Positions 8,953 to 16,675 of a stretch of 20,102 nucleotides of DNA are shown here, in pieces (position 1 is the stretch's first letter; every line of letters begins with the position of its first letter). The notes under the pieces were generated by a model. It made no database searches, had not been told where the DNA came from, and saw only the letters and a program-made list of their open reading frames with translations. The position numbers were made by a program, and so were the translations under genes. Source of the stretch: JALOOE01 sp964423545 (GTDB taxonomy: Bacteria; Chloroflexota; Anaerolineae; CG2-30-64-16); the NCBI GenBank assembly GCA_964423545.1, contig CAYRFV010000083.1, forward strand, positions 1 to 20,102, in the 5' to 3' direction.

Positions 8953-8981
8953 AGCATAGCACGAATGAGACCCACTGTCAA
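8953..8981 (-). promoter_or_regulatory. Sigma70-type promoter of the glycan operon
   Basis: On the minus strand a perfect -35 TTGACA (8976-8981) is followed after exactly 17 bases by TATGCT (8953-8958). Transcription should start near 8946 and run leftwards into fkp. The operon B genes end at 9067, so this promoter gives the glycan locus its own transcription. Confidence 0.7.
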
Positions 8982-9066
8982 AAGAGCAGTCTCCTTCAGG
9001 GGTCATGACGTAGATTCCAGACGGGATTCGGGGGAGTTTCCCGCAGGCAGTGATGCGAAACAGCCT

Positions 9067-9846
9067 TCAGGCGGTCGTCCGGGCTCCGAGTCGCTCCAGC
9101 ACCAGGAAATGGCTCAGCCCGAACGCTTGCAGTGGGGTGTGCTCCAAAGCGTAGAGACCTCGCTTGAGGGCGCGGCCCACTGCAGGCTGCCGCGCCACAA
9201 CATTATCGAAGCCGGGGTAGATGATGCTGTGATGGAGCACGCGCGCCTGGGACGGATCAAACAGGCTGCGCAGCCCGGCGCCCGTGTAGGCGCGCACGTG
9301 CGGTGCGAGCCGGTTGCGCAGCCGGTCGGGCAGCCAATTGATCAGTGGGGTGTTGCCGAAGTGATAGCGGCCGCGCCAGTAGTGGCCGTGCGTCTCGAAC
9401 GGGTAGAGCCGGTTGGGACAGAAGAGGACGACGCGGCCGCCGGGCGCCACCACGCGCAGCATCTCGGATGCCGCCGCGCCATCATCCCGCACATGTTCGA
9501 TCACCTCGTGCGAGAAGAGGACATCGAAGCTGGCATCGGCAAAGGGGAGCGCCTCGGCGGGTGCGACGACGATTCCGGGCTGCCGCGCACGCGCCTCGCG
9601 CGCGACGGCCAGGTCGATCTCGACGCCGGTCACGTATGGACTGAAGCGGCGAAACTGATCCGTGTACATGCCCACGCCGCAGCCCGCATCCAGGATACGG
9701 GCTGCGTCCAGCGCCGCCCACTGCCGCACCAAGGCCAGCCGGCGTTCCTGCCCTGCGCGCCAGACGTAGGACGGATGGCCCAGCCGGGCCGCTTCATCAG
9801 CGGAGCGACGGTAATCGTCCGAAGTCANNNNNNNNNNCGAAGTCAT
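9067..9846 (-). CDS. Class I SAM-dependent methyltransferase (interrupted by scaffold gap)
   Basis: A Methyltransf_11-type enzyme: motif I ILDAGCGVGMY, the acidic end of strand 2 in VTGVEID, PAEALPFADASFDVLFSHEVIEH (motifs II and III region), and the post-motif MLRVVAPGGRVVLF. The C-terminal half, with FETHGHYWRGRYHFG, is seen in methyltransferases of glycan and natural-product loci; the substrate is unknown. The ATG at 9844-9846 overlaps the aminotransferase stop as ATGA, behind GAGG at good spacing. Ten N at 9828-9837 fall four codons into the gene. As written the frame is kept; if the duplicated 8-mer flanks are merged the protein becomes MTSDDYRRS and 253 residues long, which reads naturally. 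It is the last gene of the five-gene operon. Confidence 0.82.
   Translation of the reverse strand: MTSXXXXTSDDYRRSADEAARLGHPSYVWRAGQERRLALVRQWAALDAARILDAGCGVGMYTDQFRRFSPYVTGVEIDLAVAREARARQPGIVVAPAEALPFADASFDVLFSHEVIEHVRDDGAAASEMLRVVAPGGRVVLFCPNRLYPFETHGHYWRGRYHFGNTPLINWLPDRLRNRLAPHVRAYTGAGLRSLFDPSQARVLHHSIIYPGFDNVVARQPAVGRALKRGLYALEHTPLQAFGLSHFLVLERLGARTTA
9828..9837. other. Assembly gap (10 N), probably artificial
   Basis: Ten N lie between two copies of CGAAGTCA (9820-9827 and 9838-9845). Merging the copies removes 18 bases, keeps the methyltransferase frame and gives a clean N-terminus, so the two contigs most likely abut or overlap here and no sequence is missing. Confidence 0.75.
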
Positions 9847-10994
9847 CCTGCGACCTCTCTTAGCACGGCGCCCAACCGTCTTGCCCCTTCCTCCATCTCC
9901 TGCGGCGGCAAGAGCGTGAACGCCAGCCGGATAAAGGCGCCACAGCCGCCGGCAGCGCAGAAGCGCGATCCCGGAACGAAAGAGACCCCGGCGGCCTCAG
10001 CCTGCGGCAGTAGGTCGGCGCTGTCGATCCCCTCCGGCAGTCGCACCCACACGAAGAAACCGCCGCCCGGTGTCTGCCAGCGACAGCTTGGGGGAAGATA
10101 GCGCGCCAATGCGTCGCAGAGCAGGTCCCGGCGCACCCGGTAGACGCGTCGCAGACGCGCCACGTGCGCATCAAAACCGCCCAACCCCATGAATTCCGCC
10201 ACGACGTGGGCTGCAAAGTGGCTGGTCCCGCCACCGCTGTCGAGGAGGCCGCTGCCGGCGCAGTGACGGACGATGGCGGCCGGCGCATGCAGCCAGCCGA
10301 CGCGGAGGCCAGGCGCCAACAGCTTACTGAACGAGCCGAGTCGGATCACACACTCTGGCGCAAGATCCGACAGCGGAGGCGGAGGCGGCGCGTCGAACCA
10401 CAGGTGGCGGTAGACGTCGTCCTCGAGGACCATCAGGCCGGCCTCTCGGGCCAGGGCAGCGATCGCTTGCCGGCGGTCAAGCGGCAAGGTCGCACCCGTC
10501 GGGTTGCCGAAGTTCGGCACAAGGTAGAGAAAGTGAGGCAGCCGCCGCTGGTCGTGCAGATGCGCCAGCGCAGCAGCCAGGGCATCGGGGCGCATGCCGT
10601 CTGCATCGCCAGCGACCGAGATCAGGTCCAGGGCGTGATCGCGGAAGACGCGCAGGGCCAGGTGATAGGTCGGCGCATCCACCAGGATGGGATCGCCGGG
10701 CCGGGTGTACAGTGTGCAAAGCAGGTCGAGCCCTTGCGACAATCCGCCGGCGATGAAGATCTGCGCCGGCGGCACCTCGCGTCCCTCGGCCTGACCCAAC
10801 CAGGCGCACAGCCGGTCGATCAGAACGCCGGGCCCCTGCACTGCACCGTAACACAGGGCGGCCCGGTCAGAGTGCGACAAGGCAAGGGCCGCCGCATGCG
10901 AAAGCCGCTCCGTGGGGAACAGCGCCAGATCGGGGTGCCCCCACGTAAATTCCACGATGCCGGGCCGCATGAAGTGCTGGGCGTCAGGCAGCAT
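9843..10994 (-). CDS. PLP-dependent aminotransferase, class I/II (LysN/ARO8-like)
   Basis: A 383-residue fold-type I aminotransferase. Visible landmarks are NFGNPTG (161-167), the pyridine-nitrogen aspartate and tyrosine in LEDDVY (D192, Y195), the PLP lysine in SFSKLLAPGLRVGW (K224), and IRLAF near the C-terminus holding the carboxylate-binding arginine. It resembles the 2-aminoadipate/aromatic aminotransferase group and the catalytic half of MocR regulators, but it has no helix-turn-helix domain in front, so it should be an enzyme. The ATG at 10994 follows AAGGA at suitable spacing and overlaps the Nudix gene by 11 bases; its own stop overlaps the methyltransferase start. The amino donor and keto acid cannot be told from sequence. 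Confidence 0.88.
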   Translation of the reverse strand: MLPDAQHFMRPGIVEFTWGHPDLALFPTERLSHAAALALSHSDRAALCYGAVQGPGVLIDRLCAWLGQAEGREVPPAQIFIAGGLSQGLDLLCTLYTRPGDPILVDAPTYHLALRVFRDHALDLISVAGDADGMRPDALAAALAHLHDQRRLPHFLYLVPNFGNPTGATLPLDRRQAIAALAREAGLMVLEDDVYRHLWFDAPPPPPLSDLAPECVIRLGSFSKLLAPGLRVGWLHAPAAIVRHCAGSGLLDSGGGTSHFAAHVVAEFMGLGGFDAHVARLRRVYRVRRDLLCDALARYLPPSCRWQTPGGGFFVWVRLPEGIDSADLLPQAEAAGVSFVPGSRFCAAGGCGAFIRLAFTLLPPQEMEEGARRLGAVLREVAG

Positions 10995-11502
10995 GGCTGT
11001 CCTTCATGACCGAAGCGGTTGGATCCCGGTCTTCGGCGGCTGATCTGACCCTCTTCGTGGGATCGCCGCCCCCGGTCAGAAGAGAGAACAGCCCGTTCGG
11101 GTAGAGCGGCGTGCCGCCATCAGCGAAATCAGCCAGAGGTTTCCACAAGACCCTGAAGGTTACACCGCCCGGTTCGACCGCCTGGAGGTCATTCCGGCCG
11201 TAGAGTGTGTTGTCGACCAGCTCCGCCTCGTAGAGGAGAACGATCTCGTGTCCGGCCTCGCCGGCGTAGGTGAAGATATTCTCACTCAGACCGAGGTAGC
11301 GCACATTGGTTACCTGTGCACCGATCTCCTCGCCGATCTCCCGCACCAACGCCTGTGCGCCAGTCTCCCCGAATTCGATGCCGCCGCCCAGGGGCCGATA
11401 GAACGTCTCATTCTTGACGGGGTCGTAGCCTTCGAAAACGAGCAGGCTGCCGTGGTGCAGAAACACCCCCAGGGCTTTTGCCCTAATCTGTCTCGATGGC
11501 AT
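10984..11502 (-). CDS. Nudix hydrolase
   Basis: A 172-residue protein with a full Nudix box at 40-62: G40, E46, then REIGEEIGA at 54-62, matching GX5EX7REUXEEXGU apart from alanine at the final position. The glutamates bind the Mg ions used to cleave nucleoside diphosphates linked to another group. The N-terminal strand (AKALGVFLHHGSLLVFEGYD) is typical of small MutT-like hydrolases acting on nucleotides or activated metabolites. The tail after about residue 140 is charged and probably disordered. The ATG at 11502 overlaps the upstream gene by 20 bases, and the stop overlaps the aminotransferase by 11, so it is inside the operon. Substrate unknown. Confidence 0.88.
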   Translation of the reverse strand: MPSRQIRAKALGVFLHHGSLLVFEGYDPVKNETFYRPLGGGIEFGETGAQALVREIGEEIGAQVTNVRYLGLSENIFTYAGEAGHEIVLLYEAELVDNTLYGRNDLQAVEPGGVTFRVLWKPLADFADGGTPLYPNGLFSLLTGGGDPTKRVRSAAEDRDPTASVMKDSHAA

Positions 11503-11989
11503 CGCGGGGCATCCACTCCTCTTTGAAGCCGAAGCGTACGGTGTTGTCGATCAGCCGGAACCAGCTTGGCTGCAGCGCCCAGAAGCGGGCTTTCGCCAGC
11601 GGTCCGGCGAGCATGCTCCCCGAGCTGAGCAGGCCCGGCCCGCCGGACGCCGCCAACAGCCCGGCGACGAAGGCGTATTTGCGGCCATACACAGCCGCAG
11701 CGTGCGCCAGACTGCCCGTCGCCACCGGCCGGACGATTCCGCGAACCTGAAGGCCGCGAATCACCCGCCAATCCTGGCCGTCGGCATGGATTGCAGCCGC
11801 CGCTTGCGGGTGGGCGAGCACGTTCCGGCCGTGCTCCGTCCGCTCTTCCGAAAGAAAGTACAGGCTCAAGGCATCATCATGCGCATAGAAGACGGCGGCA
11901 GCCGCCGGGCCGTCAGGCCCGACCGTCGCCAGCGTCATGGTGGTATGCGCCGCTAGAAAGGCTGCGATGCGCTCGCTCAGCTCCGCCAT
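11483..11989 (-). CDS. YhbP/UPF0306-like pyridoxamine-phosphate-oxidase-fold protein
   Basis: A 168-residue protein with a split-barrel flavin-binding fold. The N-terminal part (residues 1-90: TMTLATVGPDGPAAAAVFY, SLYFLSEERTEHGRN, IRGLQVRG) and the C-terminal LIDNTVRFGFKEEW resemble E. coli YhbP (UPF0306), where the matching tail is also DNT followed by FG. Such proteins bind FMN or related cofactors, or have lost them; the reaction is unknown. A 30-residue Gly/Ala/Ser-rich stretch (about 105-130) is longer than in YhbP. The ATG at 11989 is the first in frame and lies 31 bp after the transporter stop; its ribosome site is weak. It is the second gene of the operon. Confidence 0.75.
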   Translation of the reverse strand: MAELSERIAAFLAAHTTMTLATVGPDGPAAAAVFYAHDDALSLYFLSEERTEHGRNVLAHPQAAAAIHADGQDWRVIRGLQVRGIVRPVATGSLAHAAAVYGRKYAFVAGLLAASGGPGLLSSGSMLAGPLAKARFWALQPSWFRLIDNTVRFGFKEEWMPRDAIETD

Positions 11990-12020
11990 CTTCTGCCTGC
12001 CGTCCCTCGTCTCAGCCCCC

Positions 12021-12944
12021 TCAGCCGGTGTCGCTGGTGCGCCGGAGGCACAGATAGATGCCGGTCAGCTCCAGTGCGCCGCCGGCGACCTGGCGCGCAG
12101 TCAGCATCTCACCCAACAGCGGGATCGAGAGCAGCCCTGTAATCACCGGCTGGGTGAGCAGCACAACGACGGCCATCGATGCCGAGACATGGCCCAACGC
12201 ATAGTTGATCAGCAACCAACCGCTGGTCTGCGAGATCAGGCCGACGGCGACGATGGAGAGATAGGCGCGCGGGCTGTAACCGGTCAGGGGCAGGCCGCAT
12301 GCAAGGCTGGCGACAAAGAGTGCGGCGGTTGCGGTGGCGGCCACCGTCCAGAGGTAGGAGATCGTATTGAGCTGCGTGCGAGCCCGCTGGGTGACCAGCA
12401 GATAAGCGGCATAGAACAGCGCACCGATCAGCGCCAGCGCATCACCGGGATTGAGGCGAAAGCCGGCCGAGGGGTTGAAGCCCGTCACCACGGCCGCGCC
12501 GGCGAGCGCCAGCGCCAGCCCGGCCCAGTAGCGCCATTGCAGCCGCTCACCGAAGAAGAGCATCGCGCCGATGCCAACCCAGATGGGCGCGGTGTTATCG
12601 AGCAGCGTCGCCGTTGCCGCGGAGGTCAGCAACAGCGCCGAATTGAGCAGGCCCAGATTGAGGCCGAAGCTCAACCCGCCGAAGACGCCCCACCGCGAGC
12701 CGTGCGGAAAGAGCCTCCCGCGTCCGCGTGCCTGGTGAAGGAAAGGGATTGTGAGCGCAAGGGTGGCGATCGCCATACGGTACGTGGCAGCCACCGGTCC
12801 CGGCATCGCAGCCCATTTGGTGAAAATCGCCGTGAAACTGATGCAGAAGACGCCGGCCAACAAGATCGCGTACGCACCGGCAGGGTGCGTCGTGATGCGC
12901 AGGCGTGCGCTGGTGATGGTGCGAGCTGCCGTCAAGCGAGTCAC
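12021..12944 (-). CDS. EamA-family (DMT) transporter
   Basis: About 307 residues with roughly ten hydrophobic helices in two repeats, the EamA arrangement of the drug/metabolite transporter superfamily. Repeat one has FTAIFTKWAA, VAATYRMAIATLAL and TATLLDNTAPIWVGIGAMLFFGERL; repeat two has GDALALIGALFYAAYLLVTQR, VLLTQPVITGLLSIPLLGE and GGALELTGIYL. It is an inner-membrane exporter or permease for a small metabolite or amino acid. The start is uncertain: no ATG lies ahead of the first helix. GTG at 12944 is chosen because it falls just downstream of a possible promoter; TTG at 12935 behind GGAG is a good alternative. It is the first gene of the operon ending at 9067. Confidence 0.87.
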   Translation of the reverse strand: MTRLTAARTITSARLRITTHPAGAYAILLAGVFCISFTAIFTKWAAMPGPVAATYRMAIATLALTIPFLHQARGRGRLFPHGSRWGVFGGLSFGLNLGLLNSALLLTSAATATLLDNTAPIWVGIGAMLFFGERLQWRYWAGLALALAGAAVVTGFNPSAGFRLNPGDALALIGALFYAAYLLVTQRARTQLNTISYLWTVAATATAALFVASLACGLPLTGYSPRAYLSIVAVGLISQTSGWLLINYALGHVSASMAVVVLLTQPVITGLLSIPLLGEMLTARQVAGGALELTGIYLCLRRTSDTG

Positions 12945-12967
12945 TCCGAGTCGGGCTGGATGTGCGG

Positions 12968-12997
12968 AGTGTACCCTAGCTGGCCGCTCGCGTCCAA
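12968..12997 (-). promoter_or_regulatory. Possible promoter of the EamA operon
   Basis: On the minus strand TTGGAC (12992-12997) is followed after 18 bases by TACACT (12968-12973), a moderate sigma70 match. Initiation near 12961 would leave only about 17 nt before the GTG at 12944. Part of it lies inside the inverted repeat at 12987-13012. Confidence 0.35.
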
Positions 12998-13012
12998 TTT
13001 GCGAGTGGACGC
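12987..13012. repeat. Inverted repeats over the EamA promoter -35
   Basis: GCGTCC (12990-12995) and GGACGC (13007-13012) form a perfect 6-bp inverted repeat around an 11-base centre, and CTCGC (12987-12991) with GCGAG (13001-13005) form a second, overlapping one. The two cannot form together. This could be an operator for a dimeric repressor or simply chance in GC-rich DNA. Confidence 0.3.
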
Positions 13013-13152
13013 CTGGATCGCGAAGCACGAGGCCCGAGAAGTTTGCGGATTGCGCTTCGTGGCTTTCGCCCGTCGCATCCTCCGTGAGTCTTCGTTCGTT
13101 CCTTCGTGATCCGAAAACCTCGCAACCCCAACTTACGGCGGCGAATCAGGCG

Positions 13153-13584
13153 TCACTTCGTCGCCTGCGGATAACGGCGCTTGATCTCCGCCACCGAGCG
13201 GACAACGAGTTGATCGAGGATGGGAAGCTGTACGTCTGCAAGGCGCTTGATGTAGAGGCACGCCTTGCCGATCTTGTGCTTGCCGAGCTGAGCCAGCAGC
13301 GCCTCCGCGCCTTCGTATCCGGCCAACAGGTACACGCTGATGTCGCCCTTGCGCGAGGAGAACCCGACCACGCAGGAGTCGCCTTCATGGCCACTGGCAT
13401 ACCGATAGTGGTAGCTGTCGAAGCCGACGATGCTGCTGCCCCACATCTTCGGCTCGCAGCCGGTGACCCGCCGCATGAGTGCGGCGAGCTCCATGCAATC
13501 CCTGCGGCGCGACGCATCCTCAATGGCCTCCAGGTACGCGGCGACGCTCAGATCGGTGGGCTTCGTCTTCGCTTCGTACATCAT
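13153..13584 (-). CDS. DUF1801 domain protein
   Basis: A 143-residue soluble protein matching the DUF1801 family: TDLSVAAYLEAI near the start, CMELAALMRRVTGCEPKMWG, IVGFDSYHYRYASGHEGD, and the C-terminal KHKIGKACLYIKRLADV followed by VRSVAEIKRRYP. The fold is that of the YdhG/frataxin-like group; the biochemical role is unknown. Two adjacent ATG codons (13584 and 13581) could start it. The first lies 4 bases after the TGA of the molybdoprotein gene, within a GGTGA stretch, so the two genes are translationally coupled. About 140 bp after its stop, up to the EamA promoter, hold no gene. Confidence 0.85.
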   Translation of the reverse strand: MMYEAKTKPTDLSVAAYLEAIEDASRRRDCMELAALMRRVTGCEPKMWGSSIVGFDSYHYRYASGHEGDSCVVGFSSRKGDISVYLLAGYEGAEALLAQLGKHKIGKACLYIKRLADVQLPILDQLVVRSVAEIKRRYPQATK

Positions 13585-13588
13585 GACT

Positions 13589-14221
<633 letters not shown>

Positions 14222-14227
14222 ACCCAT

Positions 14228-14233
14228 CTCCCT
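14228..14233 (-). promoter_or_regulatory. Ribosome binding site that decides the molybdoprotein start
   Basis: AGGGAG on the minus strand stands six bases before the ATG at 14221 and directly touches the other candidate ATG at 14227, which therefore cannot use it. Confidence 0.6.
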
Positions 14234-14257
14234 GCGCTGTCTCTGTATGGCTTCTAC

Positions 14258-14285
14258 ATTGTATTCCGCGGGGTGGTTTGGGTAA
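14258..14285 (-). promoter_or_regulatory. Possible promoter for the molybdoprotein gene pair
   Basis: On the minus strand TACAAT (14258-14263) follows a weak TTACCC (14280-14285) after 16 bases, in the 86-bp gap behind the methyltransferase gene. Only the -10 is a good match. Confidence 0.3.
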
Positions 14286-14307
14286 GTAAGCAGGGTGACG
14301 GTTGCCG

Positions 14308-14901
14308 CTAAACGTCTGTCCGCTGCCAGAGATACCAGGCAGAGGGTCGCTCGCGGTCGAAGCCGTGCTGCGCCCAACGGAGGGCGAAGTGGGGCGCAAA
14401 GAGGGCAAGGTCGGCCGGCTCCAAGCCCGACGAGCCGTTCTGCTCGGAATCGAACCTCTCGAACGCATAGAGGAGATAGTACGCACCGGAGAAAAGGTGG
14501 GCAGCCACGGAAGCGATGTACACCGGTCGCCGTTCAGCCGCCACAGCATGGAAGCAGCCGACATCCACCGCCAGCGTCGCCCGCACCGCCACGAAGCGCA
14601 GATCGGCTACGTCGCCCAGACAGAAATGCGCGGCGAGGCCTTGCGCCGCAGACGCACGCAGCGCACGCGAGAGCGCACTGTGCGCCAGATCGATGCCTAT
14701 GACCCGAAAGCCATTGGCGGCGAGAAAACGGCTGGTGACGCCGCTGCCGCAGCCCAGGTCCAGCGCCCAACCTGGATCGAGCGCCGCGCCGCGCACCAGC
14801 GACGCCACTTCCGGAGGCACGATGCCGGTGTCCCACGGTGCATCCGCACGGAGATACCGGTCGTTCCACCATGCGGGCGTTCCGCGCTCCAGGTCATTCA
14901 T
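14308..14901 (-). CDS. Class I SAM-dependent methyltransferase (TehB/thiopurine-type)
   Basis: A 197-residue methyltransferase. The N-terminal PAWWNDRYLRADAPWDTG resembles the entry helix of the TehB/thiopurine S-methyltransferase group; motif I is ALDLGCGSG (46-54), followed by VIGIDLAHSALSRA (acidic end of strand 2) and GDVADLRFV. The tail ending AQHGFDRERPSAWYLWQR contains the common last strand. Substrate unknown; relatives act on small thiols, tellurite or metalloid compounds. The ATG at 14899-14901 overlaps the preceding phosphatase-like gene as ATGA. Its ribosome site is weak, which fits translational coupling. Confidence 0.85.
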   Translation of the reverse strand: MNDLERGTPAWWNDRYLRADAPWDTGIVPPEVASLVRGAALDPGWALDLGCGSGVTSRFLAANGFRVIGIDLAHSALSRALRASAAQGLAAHFCLGDVADLRFVAVRATLAVDVGCFHAVAAERRPVYIASVAAHLFSGAYYLLYAFERFDSEQNGSSGLEPADLALFAPHFALRWAQHGFDRERPSAWYLWQRTDV

Positions 14902-15704
14902 GTGAAGTCTGCCAGCACAGGCAGATGATCCGAGGCCGCCGCCGCCAGCGGGTGATCCCAGCGCTGGCAGCGCACCAGGGCGCCGCTCCAGACCTCCGGC
15001 ACGAAGAGGTAATCGATCCTGATCAACGGCGCGTGCGCCGGGAAGGTTGCGGCCGCACCCATGCCGGCATGAGCGTACGCATCGAGGTAGCCTGTTTTCA
15101 GAACCCGGTCGATCAGATCAAAGGCCGGCGGAGGCCAGCCGTCTGCCGCCCGCTGCGCCTGCAGGCGTTCCACGGCTGCGGCATCCCCATAGTCGCTGGC
15201 TGCCAACGCATTGAAGTCGCCCATGAGCAGATGCGGCCGGCCGCGCTCGCGGCCCAGCCATGCAGTAGCGGCCGTCCACTGCACCAGCCGCAACGCCTCG
15301 GAGCGATGATCGAGGTGGGTGACATAGACGGTGAAGCTGCGGTCGCCGGGCAAGAGAATACGCGCCTCGAGCAAACCGCGACGCTCCTCGCCGATTCCTG
15401 CTGGCAGGCGATGCGCCGCATGGGCCAGGATCGGCCAACGGCTCAGCAGTGCGTTGCCATACGGGAAGCCGTGCGGCGACTCCTCTGGGGAGAGCGCCGG
15501 ACCGAACGCCCAGAACATGCCAAGCTGAGCAGCCAACTGGCTCAATGCCGGAACGCCGCCCACGGGATAGGGGTGAACGACTTCATTCAGGCCAACCACA
15601 TCGGCGCCGGCATCTGCGATCACGCGGGTCAGCAGATCAAGGTTGAGCTCTCGCCCAGGATCGGCGCCGCGCCAGCCGTGAATGTTGTAGGTGAGCATCT
15701 TCAT
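14898..15704 (-). CDS. Endonuclease/exonuclease/phosphatase family protein 1
   Basis: A 268-residue protein with the EEP (DNase I-like) fold: MKMLTYNIHGW with N7, LNEVVHP with the metal-binding E41, YVTHLDH, the GDFNALAASD motif and the terminal SDHLPVLADF with D259 and H260. All catalytic positions of a metal-dependent phosphodiesterase or phosphatase are present. There is no signal peptide or membrane helix, so it should be cytoplasmic. It is paralogous to the gene upstream and joined to it by an ATGA overlap; the same overlap links it to the methyltransferase. AAAGGAG precedes the ATG at 15704 but 12 bases away. Whether it cleaves nucleic acid, phospholipid or inositol phosphate cannot be decided from sequence. 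Confidence 0.86.
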   Translation of the reverse strand: MKMLTYNIHGWRGADPGRELNLDLLTRVIADAGADVVGLNEVVHPYPVGGVPALSQLAAQLGMFWAFGPALSPEESPHGFPYGNALLSRWPILAHAAHRLPAGIGEERRGLLEARILLPGDRSFTVYVTHLDHRSEALRLVQWTAATAWLGRERGRPHLLMGDFNALAASDYGDAAAVERLQAQRAADGWPPPAFDLIDRVLKTGYLDAYAHAGMGAAATFPAHAPLIRIDYLFVPEVWSGALVRCQRWDHPLAAAASDHLPVLADFT

Positions 15705-16600
15705 ATGCGCCGGTCACTCCTTTGGCCCGTGCGCGGTTCAACGCCAACGGGCCAGGCCCACTCGACAACGGTGGGCCGGTGATCCGAAGCACAATGCACC
15801 GACTCGACGCCTAGCACGTGCGCCCGGCGCACGCCGCTCACCCAGGGCCTCGGGAAGAAGACGTAATCCACGCGGAAGATCGGAGAACGCGCCGGATAGG
15901 TGCGTCCCGATCCTTCCCCCATGGCGTGAAAGGCATCTTCGTACCCTGCCGTCCGCAGGGCGCGAAGCACCGGGGGTGACAGGTGCCGGGCATAGCGGCC
16001 GCGAAAGCCCGGGGTGTTGAAGTCTCCTGCGATGAAGTGCGCGCCGTGTCGCCCCAGTTCGGCGAGAATCCCCTGGAGCTGGAAAAGACGCGTGACCTCC
16101 AACGCATGATCGAGGTGGGTCACAAATGCGGTCAGTCCCTGAGCAGGACCGGCGGAGAGCGTGGCGCCCAGCAGGGTGCGCTGCTTGGTCGTCGGCAGTC
16201 GGGGCAGCAGGATCCGCATGGCGTTCTCCAGCGGATACTTGCTGAGCAGCGCATTGCCCTGGGGGCCATGCCAACCCGGCCCATAGTCGATCCACCCGCT
16301 CGGACCGAAATGGTGCGACATGCCCAGCCGCCCGGCCAGCTCTCCCAGGTAGTCGTGGGTGTGTGCACCTTGGGTCAGGGGATGGATCACCTCATTCAAC
16401 GCCACCACATCTGCGTCTGCGGCGCGAATGATCGCCAGGGTCCGCTCCAGGTCGACCCGATGATCGCTCCCGGCCCAACGGTGGATGTTGTACGTCATGA
16501 TGCGGAGCGCCTGCGACTGAACATCGCAGTCGGCCGCTTTGAGAGCCGCAGCGGGTCTCTCCCCCGCCTGCGGTTGCTCACTGCCTGTTGTCTCACACAT
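15701..16600 (-). CDS. Endonuclease/exonuclease/phosphatase family protein 2
   Basis: From the ATG at 16600 the protein has 299 residues. The EEP domain begins at RIMTYNIHRWAG (33-44, N38), with LNEVIHP (E70), FVTHLDHALE, IAGDFNTPG and SDHRPTVVEW (D273, H274), so the full metal-dependent active site is present. The first 30 or so residues are polar and unlike the paralogue, with no signal peptide. A start at 16498, where the domain begins, is possible; 16600 is preferred because a promoter places the transcription start just ahead of it. It is the first gene of a row of three joined by ATGA overlaps. Function is probably related to, but not identical with, its paralogue. Confidence 0.84.
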   Translation of the reverse strand: MCETTGSEQPQAGERPAAALKAADCDVQSQALRIMTYNIHRWAGSDHRVDLERTLAIIRAADADVVALNEVIHPLTQGAHTHDYLGELAGRLGMSHHFGPSGWIDYGPGWHGPQGNALLSKYPLENAMRILLPRLPTTKQRTLLGATLSAGPAQGLTAFVTHLDHALEVTRLFQLQGILAELGRHGAHFIAGDFNTPGFRGRYARHLSPPVLRALRTAGYEDAFHAMGEGSGRTYPARSPIFRVDYVFFPRPWVSGVRRAHVLGVESVHCASDHRPTVVEWAWPVGVEPRTGQRSDRRI

Positions 16601-16609
16601 CTTGACGCC

Positions 16610-16638
16610 AGTATACCATTGCAGCGTACGCCTCCCAA
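16610..16638 (-). promoter_or_regulatory. Sigma70-type promoter with almost no leader
   Basis: On the minus strand TTGGGA (16633-16638) and TATACT (16610-16615) are separated by exactly 17 bases. Initiation is expected near 16602-16604, only one to three bases before the ATG at 16600, so the mRNA would be leaderless or nearly so. Confidence 0.6.
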
Positions 16639-16675
16639 ATGGCCCCACACGGCCCACATCCTGCCTGGACAACCC

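Noticed and set aside
8965..10101. A 378-codon plus-strand open frame across the scaffold gap
   Set aside because: It runs through the N run and antisense to the methyltransferase and aminotransferase; nothing family-like.
11937..13109. A 390-codon plus-strand open frame opposite the EamA transporter
   Set aside because: Gln/Arg/His-rich shadow; the minus strand encodes a recognisable ten-helix transporter.
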